The notes beneath the pieces are model-generated. The model made no database searches, was not told where the DNA came from, and was given only the letters and a program-made list of their open reading frames with translations. From positions 1 through 32,329 of the IMG/VR virus record IMGVR_UViG_3300008116_000172: 32,329 bases of DNA, one strand, 5' to 3'. The position numbers and the translations under genes are program-made. Of this stretch, positions 22,383-30,336 are shown in pieces. This DNA comes from a virus. Numbering within the stretch: the stretch's first letter is position 1; every line of letters starts with the position of its first letter.

Positions 22383-23386
22383 AATGATACCTGAGATGCT
22401 ACAATAGTTGGTGTTACTTGGTTAATAGGAAAATTAATATCTTTAATACCGCTAATATTCTGTGTTGCTGTTGTTGCTGCTACACTGTTTGATATAGTAG
22501 AAGTTATACTAGGTACAGTTGATGTAGCACTAACTGGGTTGTTAGTTGTATAAGCAATATTTTGTGATGTAGAACTTGTTGTATTAGCATTACTCTGTCC
22601 TACTACTGTTGCAGTTTGTGCTCTATCAAGTAACACTTCTGCATTTCCTGTTTTTCCGTTTGTAGCAGCTGGACTTTTTACAACATCATATCTTGCTGCA
22701 TTTCCAAAGCCTGGAGGATTACCACTACCGCTGTCATAGCTAATAGCTTCGTACATCAAGGTCATTGACTGTTCAGCAGGCGAACTACTACTAGAATCTA
22801 ATGAATCATGTGTCCATTGACTAATGATAGGATTAACTAATTCGTAACTATACCAATTTCCCCTAGACATTTGATAGATTACTATAGAGTTAAAAAATTT
22901 TGCATAGCTACCAGTGTCGTAACCAAATCTAGCTATACCGGGTAAAACAATGTTAGGATTTAAGTTGTCCATTGCATTTCGAATATATGCACCTGGAATT
23001 TTAGCTGTATTGCTATCAGAAAAATAGTAACTAAAATAAGTTCTCCACATTTCTGAAACAATGTGAGAACTGTCATCGTGAAACCTTAATACTACTGGCA
23101 AATAATCAACTTTAACTTGTGTGTGTTTTTTTCTGTTGTATTGATTAAGTGTTTCAGTTTGTACACTTATTTTAGGTAACTCAGCTGCTTTGACCAGCAC
23201 ACTTACATTATTTTTATCTACGTCCCGTCCTTGTAGGACAAACGGATTCATTTTAAAAACTACATGATATAGAAACTTTGTCTTTGGCGACATTTGCATG
23301 TTGCCCGCTGTAAATATTTTACCAGCGTGAGCAAAGTCTGCTAGATTCGCATTAGATTTGTTAGTAGCTGAGGCATAAGTAGTCAT
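22379..23386 (-). CDS. Tail-tube-like / baseplate tube-cap protein (335 aa)
   Basis: Residues about 35-215 have the tube-protein pattern seen in gp19/gp48/gp54-type proteins: YHVVFKMNPF (40-49), VKAAELPKISVQTETLNQYN (66-85), VVLRFHDDSSHIVSEMWRTY and EQSMTLMYEAISY. It is a longer paralogue of gp19 (next gene upstream) and probably sits at the tube-baseplate junction. The last ~100 residues are Ser/Thr/Asn/Ala-rich and low in complexity, unlike T4 gp54. The ATG at 23386 is four bases after the late box GATAAATA, with no Shine-Dalgarno sequence. Confidence 0.65.
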   Translation of the reverse strand: MTTYASATNKSNANLADFAHAGKIFTAGNMQMSPKTKFLYHVVFKMNPFVLQGRDVDKNNVSVLVKAAELPKISVQTETLNQYNRKKHTQVKVDYLPVVLRFHDDSSHIVSEMWRTYFSYYFSDSNTAKIPGAYIRNAMDNLNPNIVLPGIARFGYDTGSYAKFFNSIVIYQMSRGNWYSYELVNPIISQWTHDSLDSSSSSPAEQSMTLMYEAISYDSGSGNPPGFGNAARYDVVKSPAATNGKTGNAEVLLDRAQTATVVGQSNANTTSSTSQNIAYTTNNPVSATSTVPSITSTISNSVAATTATQNISGIKDINFPINQVTPTIVASQVSL

Positions 23387-23390
23387 AACG

Positions 23391-23398
23391 TATTTATC
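23391..23398 (-). promoter_or_regulatory. Late box GATAAATA, leaderless start
   Basis: Four bases separate the box from the ATG at 23386. It lies just downstream of the terminator following gp19, repeating the terminator-box-ATG layout seen before gp17. Confidence 0.7.
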
Positions 23399-23432
23399 GA
23401 ACCTATAATATACGCAGTTAATCTAAAGTCAC

Positions 23433-23457
23433 AAAAAAGGACCTTTCGGTCCTTTTT
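23433..23457 (-). terminator. Terminator after gp19
   Basis: A 10-bp stem (23434-23443 with 23448-23457), loop GAAA on the minus strand and a T-run. It begins one base past the gp19 stop codon. The plus strand also has five T, so it could work in both directions. Confidence 0.85.
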
Positions 23458-23458
23458 A

Positions 23459-24097
23459 TTAAGCGCCTAAATTACCAGCGCCAGTAGTCATGGTATTTTG
23501 ACCACGTCCTACATTAGTTCCAACTCCTGAACCGTCACTCTTTTGTAGTGCGTTATCGTATTTGATAGATAACGTTACGCTTGCATGTTCGTTAGCGTTG
23601 TATGCTAAGTTGTTATAGTTTACGTTTTCTAGGTAGCAACCATAAACCTCCCAAGTTTCTAGCACTGCTGGAGCAAAACTTCCGTTTCCGCCGTCTAAGA
23701 TTTCGATACGTGTTAAGAACTTGTAATCGATACCAGAAGCAGCACTTGCTTGCTCGAAGAAGTCGAATTGCTTTTGTAGTTGTAGACCAACTAGCTTAGA
23801 TACATTACCGTTGACATCGTCACGAACGTTTAGAGTCAATGGTGTCCATGTATGCTTGCCTGCTAGGTTAATACGACTGTTATAAACGTCAATTGTAATT
23901 GGGTCAAACGCAATAGTTGGACGAGTTACATCCATAACTTGCTTTGTTAACTCAGTTGTTGCTTCACTGTTAGCACCAAAGCCATCTAAAGTAACGCGGA
24001 AGCGATACTTTAGTTTAGGCATCAACAAGCCCTGTGATGAAGAGCTTTGGTCACTAGCTAACGGTACTGTAAATTTTGATAATGATGAAATAGCCAT
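23459..24097 (-). CDS. gp19: Tail tube protein (gp19-like)
   Basis: It forms the inner tube of the contractile tail. It starts MAISSLSKFTVPLASDQSSS, followed by PKLKYRFRVTLDGFG (27-41), VTRPTIAFDPITIDVYNSR and LAGKHTWTPLTLNVRDDVNG, then the conserved ending LETWEVYGCYLENVNYNNL and VTLSIKYDNA. Its length of 212 residues is somewhat above T4 gp19 (163). Shine-Dalgarno GGAAG precedes the ATG. It follows gp18 after 17 bases, the canonical 18-19 order. Confidence 0.92.
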   Translation of the reverse strand: MAISSLSKFTVPLASDQSSSSQGLLMPKLKYRFRVTLDGFGANSEATTELTKQVMDVTRPTIAFDPITIDVYNSRINLAGKHTWTPLTLNVRDDVNGNVSKLVGLQLQKQFDFFEQASAASGIDYKFLTRIEILDGGNGSFAPAVLETWEVYGCYLENVNYNNLAYNANEHASVTLSIKYDNALQKSDGSGVGTNVGRGQNTMTTGAGNLGA

Positions 24098-24114
24098 TTT
24101 ATTCTTCCTTTATA

Positions 24115-27100
24115 TTATAGACCGCTAATCTCGCCAGTGTTCTTCAAACGCAACGGAATGTAAATGAATTCGATTGCTTTAACTGGTTCAATAGCAATGT
24201 CAATCCATAGTTCGTTACGATCAATTCTACTTGGAGTGTTGTTACTTTCGTCACATACTACTAAGAAGTCATATAGAGCACGTTGTCCTACTAGTTCTAA
24301 TAGTAAACTTTCAACGGCACCCTTGATCTCATCTCGAGTTTGCTTGTCGTTTGGTTCAAAAATGTACGGCTTAGCTAGGATGCTTAGTTGTCTACGTAAG
24401 TAGATTACTAAACGAGCAACATTAATACGATCTAATGCACTTGCAGCCTTAGCACGAGTCTTTTGACCATAGTTAACAAGACCTGTTCCTGTGATGAATG
24501 TAATAGGGTTAACTTTTACATCATACAATGTATCACGTTGACCTGTGTTTAGTGCAACACTGTTAAATTCGCCTTCAGCGTCAACATAACCAACTGCGGT
24601 TGCATTAGTAATGCCGCCTCGACGAACACCTGCTGGTGCAAACCATGGATAAGCAACTTGGTCATTTAAGATCATAGTGCGTAAAATCATGTGGCTTGGA
24701 GGAACAACTACGTTATTACCGAAGTTGTCGCTAGTGAATCCCCATGGATAGAACATAGCCATATATTCGTCAAAGCTTACTGCTCCAACTTGACTGTCTT
24801 CTAGTGCCAAGTTAGCGTTGTTGCCCCAGTCTAATAAACTAGTTGCATCTGGTGTTAACTTTGGAGGAGTATCACCGATAACAAAAGCTGTTAATCCGCG
24901 ATCAAAGTTCAAGCTGATCATTTCGCCAATAAGTTCAGGATATCCTGGAGTAGCAATCAAGTTAAAGATTCTGCTTTCGTCATCACGAATATCTTGGTTA
25001 GCATTGACCAATGCCTGTAAAGCCTTGACTACAACTTTACGCTGTGCTTTTGGACCAAAACTTCCAGAACCATCATCTTGGTTAGAACTAACTGTGACCC
25101 AACGGTGCGGATAGTATAGTGCCATGCTTTCGCCTGGATCATTACCGAATCTTGGATTGTCTTTTGTTATGTCAATGTAATTTCTCTTAAATTCTTTGAC
25201 ATTAAATCCGCTTCGACGTGTATTCCAAAGCAACATTCCCCTTGGATACAATGCTGGATCCGGACAATCTGGATCTACAAAGTCACTTGTTAGTAAATTT
25301 TCAATTAATTCTGCATCTGAACCTGCGCTTGCACCTGTTGTGCCTCCGGTCCAACGTGCATCTGCAAATAAAACACCTTCGTCTGTGCTTTGGTCGCTCT
25401 TGTCAACTAAAATCCATTTGACTAAAGGCTTGCTGTATCTATAGATAGTTGGGAAGTTTTCCATATCAGCAGTGCTGATCCATAGTTCTCCATCTTCTAA
25501 AGGTGTAACACCATCACGCTGAACTGTAGGTGCAGTTCCTCGTACAAATGGTCCTAATGAATCTGTAGTAGAATACTGATTTCTGTAACCAACCCAATTG
25601 GATCCGTCGTGAACCATAATATCAACTTCGTCTACTACACTGCTATACCATAATGTTCCGTCTGCTGTTAATGTAGTAGGAGCATCTGCGCTAGTTGTGT
25701 AAACTAAAGCTTGCCATAGAGTTGCAACAAAATCATGAACACCGTCTTGGTCTTCTTCTAAGTTAAGCATAGTAGTTGTTGGACTATCTATGTTATAAGC
25801 AACAAAACCTAGATCTCCAAGAGGACTATTAGTTCCGTTGTTAAAATGCATTTCTCCTCCAGTTTCGTGTGTTATCACAACTCGATTTTGAGAATCAACG
25901 CTTGCTTCAATGCTGATAAATCCTGCGTTATTAATTTCGTTAGCAAGTAATGTAGCGTCGTCAGCAGTTCCTGTAGCAGTAAATGTAATAGTCTTAGCAG
26001 CAGTTAAGGCTAACTGTCCTGCTTTGCTTTCAGAAATTGTAAAATCGTAATCATCTTGATCTACAAAAGTAGAAGCTTCAACTTTAGTTGTTCTAATAGT
26101 TGTTGGAGAAGCTGCTCTTTTTCTGTAGATAGTGAAATCTCCAACTTGATTAGTTGCTTCGGATGTATTGTATTTTACATACACTTGACCTACTGGTATC
26201 TTATTTCCGCCATTAGCTCTATCTAAATTATAGATAGCTTCTAGGTGATTTTTATACAATGGAACTGATAAGCTTTCAAAGCTCTTGCTTATAGAACTGT
26301 AACGTTTTACTCTCCAACGTGCTCCTGAATTAGGCTCAGTAGTTTTAATCCAAACACTGCCTGTTGGTGCTATACTAGCATCAGTTGGTGCTCTTTTCCA
26401 TGCAGGAACTTGTGTGTGAGGACCCATGAATAATTTTTTAGCGCCTGGACCTACACCAGTCCATCCAGATGTACCTACTTGTGTCCATCCAGTTGTAGCA
26501 CGATACCAAACTGTCATTGGGTGCTGATGTGTCAATTCTGGATCATTTGATCCTGCTTCTCTAACGCATACTATAGAATAGCTTCCTACTTTTCCTATGC
26601 TAGACTTTGGACCGCCTGTATTAGCATCTACTTGTTCTGGATCGGTAATTACAACTGGTGTTTTAACGGTAAATGTTTGGCCGCCGCTAGTTGTTACTGC
26701 TGCATCATTCCATTCAAAAATACCAAAGCTAGATGTTTGTGTATCTAGCCAGTGTGTTCCATTTTCTGGTTCATTTGCTGGTGCAGCACTTTTAGCTGTT
26801 AACATGTTTAGATCGATATCAGCACGAACAATAAATGCTCTGTTGCTAACGCCTAATGCACTGTAAGCAGCCTGTAAGCCGTATTCGTTTTGCTCTCCTA
26901 CATGGATAGGATTATTGTTGTTGTCTGTTTTAAATGCAGGGTCTCCGAAAGTATCTACTAGATCTTTCTGACTTGTAACTAGATAAACTTTTCCAGCATT
27001 AGATTTGAGGGTACCTGTTGCAATACCATCGCCTGCGCCGTTTAGTTTGTTTTCAGCAGTGGCTACTACAATCAAAGGGACTGTACCAGGTGCTGCTGGT

Positions 27101-27156
27101 GTATAGAATGACTCGTCAACTACTTTGACTTCTACGCCTGGTGAACTTAATGCCAT
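24115..27156 (-). CDS. gp18: Tail sheath protein (gp18-like), enlarged
   Basis: It forms the contractile sheath. The N-terminus MALSSPGVEVKVVDESFYTP and the C-terminus with ARLVIYLRRQLSILAKPYIF, NELWIDIAIEPVKAIEFIYI and PLRLKNTGEI are diagnostic. Length is 1013 residues against 659 in T4. The extra sequence lies in the first two thirds (about 150-620), Thr/Gly/Asp-rich and containing several GTxWIxT/GTLWYSS-like beta segments, probably surface domains inserted in the sheath core. Shine-Dalgarno AGGAG precedes the ATG, and a GCTAAATA box lies 36 bases upstream. Confidence 0.93.
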   Translation of the reverse strand: MALSSPGVEVKVVDESFYTPAAPGTVPLIVVATAENKLNGAGDGIATGTLKSNAGKVYLVTSQKDLVDTFGDPAFKTDNNNNPIHVGEQNEYGLQAAYSALGVSNRAFIVRADIDLNMLTAKSAAPANEPENGTHWLDTQTSSFGIFEWNDAAVTTSGGQTFTVKTPVVITDPEQVDANTGGPKSSIGKVGSYSIVCVREAGSNDPELTHQHPMTVWYRATTGWTQVGTSGWTGVGPGAKKLFMGPHTQVPAWKRAPTDASIAPTGSVWIKTTEPNSGARWRVKRYSSISKSFESLSVPLYKNHLEAIYNLDRANGGNKIPVGQVYVKYNTSEATNQVGDFTIYRKRAASPTTIRTTKVEASTFVDQDDYDFTISESKAGQLALTAAKTITFTATGTADDATLLANEINNAGFISIEASVDSQNRVVITHETGGEMHFNNGTNSPLGDLGFVAYNIDSPTTTMLNLEEDQDGVHDFVATLWQALVYTTSADAPTTLTADGTLWYSSVVDEVDIMVHDGSNWVGYRNQYSTTDSLGPFVRGTAPTVQRDGVTPLEDGELWISTADMENFPTIYRYSKPLVKWILVDKSDQSTDEGVLFADARWTGGTTGASAGSDAELIENLLTSDFVDPDCPDPALYPRGMLLWNTRRSGFNVKEFKRNYIDITKDNPRFGNDPGESMALYYPHRWVTVSSNQDDGSGSFGPKAQRKVVVKALQALVNANQDIRDDESRIFNLIATPGYPELIGEMISLNFDRGLTAFVIGDTPPKLTPDATSLLDWGNNANLALEDSQVGAVSFDEYMAMFYPWGFTSDNFGNNVVVPPSHMILRTMILNDQVAYPWFAPAGVRRGGITNATAVGYVDAEGEFNSVALNTGQRDTLYDVKVNPITFITGTGLVNYGQKTRAKAASALDRINVARLVIYLRRQLSILAKPYIFEPNDKQTRDEIKGAVESLLLELVGQRALYDFLVVCDESNNTPSRIDRNELWIDIAIEPVKAIEFIYIPLRLKNTGEISGL

Positions 27157-27191
27157 ATTAGCTTCTCCTAAGGAAATTTGTTCTTCAGTAT

Positions 27192-27199
27192 TATTTAGC
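27192..27199 (-). promoter_or_regulatory. Late box GCTAAATA upstream of gp18
   Basis: It predicts a start near 27186 and a 30-base leader containing AGGAG, the conventional T4 arrangement, unlike the leaderless cases. Confidence 0.55.
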
Positions 27200-27256
27200 G
27201 TGTTTTGGTAAAAAGGTAGCGTTATAACCCATGAAAAAGGGGAGGTAAAGGGGAGT

Positions 27257-27264
27257 TATAAATA
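27257..27264 (+). promoter_or_regulatory. Perfect late box TATAAATA, leaderless start on plus strand
   Basis: Five bases separate TATAAATA from the ATG at 27270, giving +1 at the A of ATG. A purine stretch with AGGGGAGG lies upstream of the box and would not be in the transcript. Confidence 0.75.
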
Positions 27265-27269
27265 GTTAT

Positions 27270-27608
27270 ATGCCCAGACCATTATGTATTTGCGGATTTA
27301 GGCCCGCAGCTATCAATTATAAAAAGAATGGAAAAACATATTATCGCAAGAAATGCGAAACGTGTCTTGCTGGCGGAGTTGGTAAAGGATTACCTAAATG
27401 GTATCAAGACGGGTACCGAATAAAACTACAGTGCGATCAATGCGGGTTTAAATCAAAGCACAAAGAACAGTTTAATGTGTTTCATATGGATGGAAATATG
27501 AATAATACTAAAAGCATAAACTTAAAATCTGTATGTGCCAATTGTCAGCGTATACTTGCTAAAGAAGGATTTAAATGGCAACGTGGCGGACTTCAACCAG
27601 ATCTTTAA
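27270..27608 (+). CDS. HNH-like zinc protein (112 aa)
   Basis: Cys pairs at residues 6/8, 29/32, 55/58 and 89/92 form two zinc ribbons. Between the last two lies VFHMDGNMNNTKSINLKSVC (70-89), which matches the H-x-D-x-N and N-L-x-x-x-C parts of HNH nucleases. The final His is replaced (CANCQ), so nuclease activity is uncertain. I recall close relatives as hypothetical proteins in cyanophages. It is a plus-strand gene inside a minus-strand cluster and overlaps the dNMP kinase gene by 38 bases at their 3' ends. It is headed by a leaderless late promoter. Confidence 0.65.
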   Translation: MPRPLCICGFRPAAINYKKNGKTYYRKKCETCLAGGVGKGLPKWYQDGYRIKLQCDQCGFKSKHKEQFNVFHMDGNMNNTKSINLKSVCANCQRILAKEGFKWQRGGLQPDL

Positions 27609-28221
27609 TTTGATTAAACAGATCATCAATGGTAGTGTCATTATAAATTGTGTGATCAATAGCACCGCCAACCCATGCCGTTTCACTGGCATGAATCTTG
27701 AGTTTTTCTAAGTAACTTTTACTTATACTCCATGTAGTATTACCGTTAGGTCCTGCATTTGCACTAACTGCGGCATTATACCATTCAGGGTCAGCACCTC
27801 GTTTAATACGCACTACAATACCGCCTGCATTGTGAATAGCTTTAATTTCGTTAGGAAAACGTACATCACTAATAACAATGTTATCAGTAGTTTTACGCAT
27901 TTTATTTTCTAATGAAGCAATCCAGATATCGTCATGAAATCCGTTGCGGCAAACTTCTGTGCCCCATAACTGTAGCATTAGTCTAGGAGTTAAATTAGGC
28001 ATGTTTAGTCGTTCTGCCCACCAGGTGTCTACTTGTTCACGCCATTCTCTAGCTTCTTTTGTACGACCTTCTAATAAAACTCGATCCCATCCAAAAACAC
28101 AGGCTACTGCATCTTTTAGTGTATTAGCAAATGAGTCTCGTCGATAGCCATGAAAATTTACCAAGTAATCTGCGGCAGTGTCTTTGCCTGAGCCAATAAA
28201 ACCAACAAACCCAATAATCAT
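27571..28221 (-). CDS. gp1: Deoxynucleoside monophosphate kinase (gp1-like)
   Basis: It phosphorylates dNMPs to dNDPs to feed phage DNA synthesis. The P-loop GFIGSGKDTAAD spans residues 7-18, and NIVISDVRFPNEIKAI with VRIKRG matches T4 gp1. The length of 216 residues compares with 241 in T4. AAGGA precedes the ATG. The final 38 bases are antisense to the HNH-like gene. Confidence 0.88.
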   Translation of the reverse strand: MIIGFVGFIGSGKDTAADYLVNFHGYRRDSFANTLKDAVACVFGWDRVLLEGRTKEAREWREQVDTWWAERLNMPNLTPRLMLQLWGTEVCRNGFHDDIWIASLENKMRKTTDNIVISDVRFPNEIKAIHNAGGIVVRIKRGADPEWYNAAVSANAGPNGNTTWSISKSYLEKLKIHASETAWVGGAIDHTIYNDTTIDDLFNQIKDLVEVRHVAI

Positions 28222-28222
28222 A

Positions 28223-28429
28223 TTAATCCTTGTCTCTAAAAGTATAGTCTTTAGTATATCCTGCAGATTTTTCAGTGCCCCATAATCCTTTAGGGCATCG
28301 GGTCTGTGCTATTGTTACCTTAGCTGGCATTAGACACTTACATATATTACAGGTTTTTAACGCTGTAAGATGTTCGCATGTTTTGCAAAATGCGTATCTT
28401 TCTTTGGCTTTGTCTAGTTTAACCCACAT
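28223..28429 (-). CDS. Small four-cysteine zinc protein (68 aa)
   Basis: C-x2-C (15/18), C-x2-C (27/30) and a further Cys near 44 in RCPKGLWG form a zinc ribbon: CKTCEHLTALKTCNICKCLM is the core. Such proteins are common in T4-like phages with unknown role. It is separated by one base from the dNMP kinase gene. A possible sigma70 promoter lies just upstream. Confidence 0.65.
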   Translation of the reverse strand: MWVKLDKAKERYAFCKTCEHLTALKTCNICKCLMPAKVTIAQTRCPKGLWGTEKSAGYTKDYTFRDKD

Positions 28430-28447
28430 AATAGAATCTACATTAGT

Positions 28448-28475
28448 ATTTTATACTAAAAAGATGCAAGGTCAA
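28448..28475 (-). promoter_or_regulatory. Possible sigma70 promoter before the small zinc protein
   Basis: On the minus strand TTGACC (28470-28475) is followed by a 16-base spacer and TAAAAT (28448-28453). An inverted repeat TAGTAT-TTT-ATACTA (28444-28458) covers the -10. The leader would be about 12 bases. Confidence 0.4.
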
Positions 28476-28476
28476 G

Positions 28477-29175
28477 TTATTTTATACTCAATCGGCGATC
28501 TTGTGCTTGAGTTTGAGCTTTTTGAAGTTTATCTAAATATCCCTGATTACGTAAAATTTTAAAAGCTAAGTTTTCAGTTGAAAATTCACCGTTGGAGTCT
28601 AAACCTGCTTGGCGCATTTTATAAATTTTGTCTTTGACAGTTGCTAAGTCATCTGGATCTCCACCTAGACTTTTGTCTATAAGTTGAGCTATGGCACTGG
28701 CCTTGGCAGTAATTGCTCCGTCATTTATTTTAGGAGGATTAAATGTTGGTTTACTAATCCACTGGTTGTTCAATATACTAAAAATGCCTTGGCTTACAGG
28801 AGGGCTTGCACTGTCCTCAACATACATTTCAACTTCATGTCCGTTGATTGTTATGTCGTGTTGATCATTCCATATGCGCTTTTTAGCTTTGTAAAATGCT
28901 TCTGCAATATCATCACATTCTAATGCAGCATAATCTGTAACAATGTGTAGATCAAAGTCACTGAATTTTGTCCAGTTGTAATTAGACATAGATCCAGTTA
29001 GCACAACATCTTCAACTTTAAAGTTAGGAATTTCTAAATACTTAACAAATATTTTAGCAATAGTTAAAAGTCGTAATCTTACTTGTCTGTGCAAACTATC
29101 TCCATCCCATGCAGCAGGATTTAATTGTTTGTGATAGCCAATGTTTGCTTTTGTTGATAAGTCTTCAAATCTCAT
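28477..29175 (-). CDS. Nucleotidyltransferase-fold protein (232 aa)
   Basis: The central sequence VVLTGSMSNYNWTKFSDFDL (57-76) is the G-S...D-x-D signature of the minimal nucleotidyltransferase (polymerase beta) superfamily; Gly61, Ser62, Asp73 and Asp75 are in place and HEVEMYVE (113-120) supplies the third carboxylate. The N-terminal ~50 residues are helical. A C-terminal helical region includes LGGDPDDLATVKDKIYKMRQ. Substrate is unknown; the fold includes RNA, antibiotic and protein nucleotidyltransferases. Similar phage genes exist in large T4-like phages by memory. It overlaps the upstream gene as ATGA. Confidence 0.75.
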   Translation of the reverse strand: MRFEDLSTKANIGYHKQLNPAAWDGDSLHRQVRLRLLTIAKIFVKYLEIPNFKVEDVVLTGSMSNYNWTKFSDFDLHIVTDYAALECDDIAEAFYKAKKRIWNDQHDITINGHEVEMYVEDSASPPVSQGIFSILNNQWISKPTFNPPKINDGAITAKASAIAQLIDKSLGGDPDDLATVKDKIYKMRQAGLDSNGEFSTENLAFKILRNQGYLDKLQKAQTQAQDRRLSIK

Positions 29176-29549
29176 ACACCGTATTTGTTTCGTTTTTGTT
29201 TAGAGACTGGACTAGTTTTATATGTAGAATCTAGTTCTTTACTTTCTAAATCGCCATGGTTTAAATCTGTGTAGCTTGCACCAGCAGCTTTGTAGGCCAT
29301 CTTAAGAATGTCTGCTTCTTCTTTGGTGTAAGGAAATGCTGCTTTCTTTTTTCCGATCCAACTTTTTGGATCGATATCAGGCATTGTTTTTCCATCAGTT
29401 GATGCTGCGGCCATGCCTACACGAAACTGAACATAATCGCTATTGGCTTTTTCAGCATCTCCAAACGTGTGTATACCTTTAGAAGATTGCGATTGACGTT
29501 TAGTTAATTTTGCTTCTTTAGCTTCTGCAATAATTTCGTAAATTTTCAT
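29172..29549 (-). CDS. Unknown small late protein (125 aa)
   Basis: It begins MKIYEIIAEAKEAKLTKRQS, continues with YVQFRVGMAAAST and TMPDIDPKSWIGKKKAAFPY, and is basic at the C-terminus (SPVSKQKRNKYGV). No family is assigned. An upstream ATG at 29564 overlaps gp13, but 29549 is preferred because the late box GTTAAATA ends four bases before it. The MKIYEI-type N-terminus recurs among small late T4-like proteins. It lies next to the neck protein gene, so a virion role is possible. Confidence 0.6.
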   Translation of the reverse strand: MKIYEIIAEAKEAKLTKRQSQSSKGIHTFGDAEKANSDYVQFRVGMAAASTDGKTMPDIDPKSWIGKKKAAFPYTKEEADILKMAYKAAGASYTDLNHGDLESKELDSTYKTSPVSKQKRNKYGV

Positions 29550-29553
29550 AGCG

Positions 29554-29561
29554 TATTTAAC
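29554..29561 (-). promoter_or_regulatory. Late box GTTAAATA, leaderless start
   Basis: The box lies four bases before the ATG at 29549 and contains the TAA stop of gp13. There is no Shine-Dalgarno sequence. Confidence 0.6.
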
Positions 29562-30321
29562 CAATAATAAATGTCATCGGCGATCCACCTGGCACTAGAT
29601 TTTCTATTTCTTTTTCTAAACGTTCTATTTCTGCGGTAGCTTCTGTTTTTAATGCTGATCCATTTAAGCTGCTGCCTCCTTGCGGGCCAGCAATCTGTGC
29701 AAACTTTTCACGAGCTTGTGCTAACATTATTTTACAACTTGCCAGTGTATAATCTTTAATCCACTGTCCTGCATAAAGGTCGTTTATTAAAATATAATCA
29801 GGCTTATAATTATAGCAACGAAGCATAATAGATTCGCCTTCAGTAAACGGTCTTTGTAATATTCTTAATATATGGCTATGCTGTATCCATTGGAATTCAA
29901 TATAACTACCAAACATACGTCCTACCATTTCTTGATAACCTGCAAACAATTCGTAAGTTGCAAGGCCTCCTAACATTGTGCTGTTAAGTAGATAAGTATT
30001 TGTGTAAGCTAAATTAAACGGTTCAAACTGAGTTCCGGTGCCGCCGCCGCTTCTAGATCCTAATGTCCTACGAAATACACTTCTAACATCAATAATTTCG
30101 TCAGGCAGTTTGTAATCATTAGTGTCTTTTTTTAGTTCTAAAAACATGTAGCTTTCTTCCACTGCATGGCTGCTACGCTGTCTAAACTTGTTTAAAGAAC
30201 GTTGTAATCCAGTTTCATAATGAATAGGATCTAACTCAACATCGATCATGCCATCGCCTAACATGGCTCTGACATAATCAAATACTTTTTGACGTTCTAA
30301 TTGTGGGTTGATATCTAACAT
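29557..30321 (-). CDS. gp13: Neck protein (gp13-like)
   Basis: T4 gp13 with gp14 seals the filled head for tail joining. Landmarks are VRAMLGDGMIDVELDPIHYE (18-37), YMFLELKKDTNDYKLPDEII, LRCYNYKPDYILINDLYAGQ, WIKDYTLASCKIMLAQAREK and a final GGSPMTFIIG. This pattern matches gp13 of cyanophage-type T4-like phages as I recall it; gp14 is the alternative. Length 254. The ATG is seven bases after TATAAATA, giving at most a two-base leader. Confidence 0.75.
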   Translation of the reverse strand: MLDINPQLERQKVFDYVRAMLGDGMIDVELDPIHYETGLQRSLNKFRQRSSHAVEESYMFLELKKDTNDYKLPDEIIDVRSVFRRTLGSRSGGGTGTQFEPFNLAYTNTYLLNSTMLGGLATYELFAGYQEMVGRMFGSYIEFQWIQHSHILRILQRPFTEGESIMLRCYNYKPDYILINDLYAGQWIKDYTLASCKIMLAQAREKFAQIAGPQGGSSLNGSALKTEATAEIERLEKEIENLVPGGSPMTFIIG

Positions 30322-30328
30322 AATAGTA

Positions 30329-30336
30329 TATTTATA
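30329..30336 (-). promoter_or_regulatory. Perfect late box TATAAATA before gp13
   Basis: Seven bases lie between box and ATG (30321), so the predicted leader is about two bases. The box contains the TAA stop of the desaturase gene. Confidence 0.7.

Noticed and set aside
27229-27256. G-rich stretch as a G-quadruplex or strong Shine-Dalgarno site
   Set aside because: Too few G-runs of three or more for a quadruplex, and it lies upstream of the predicted transcription start.
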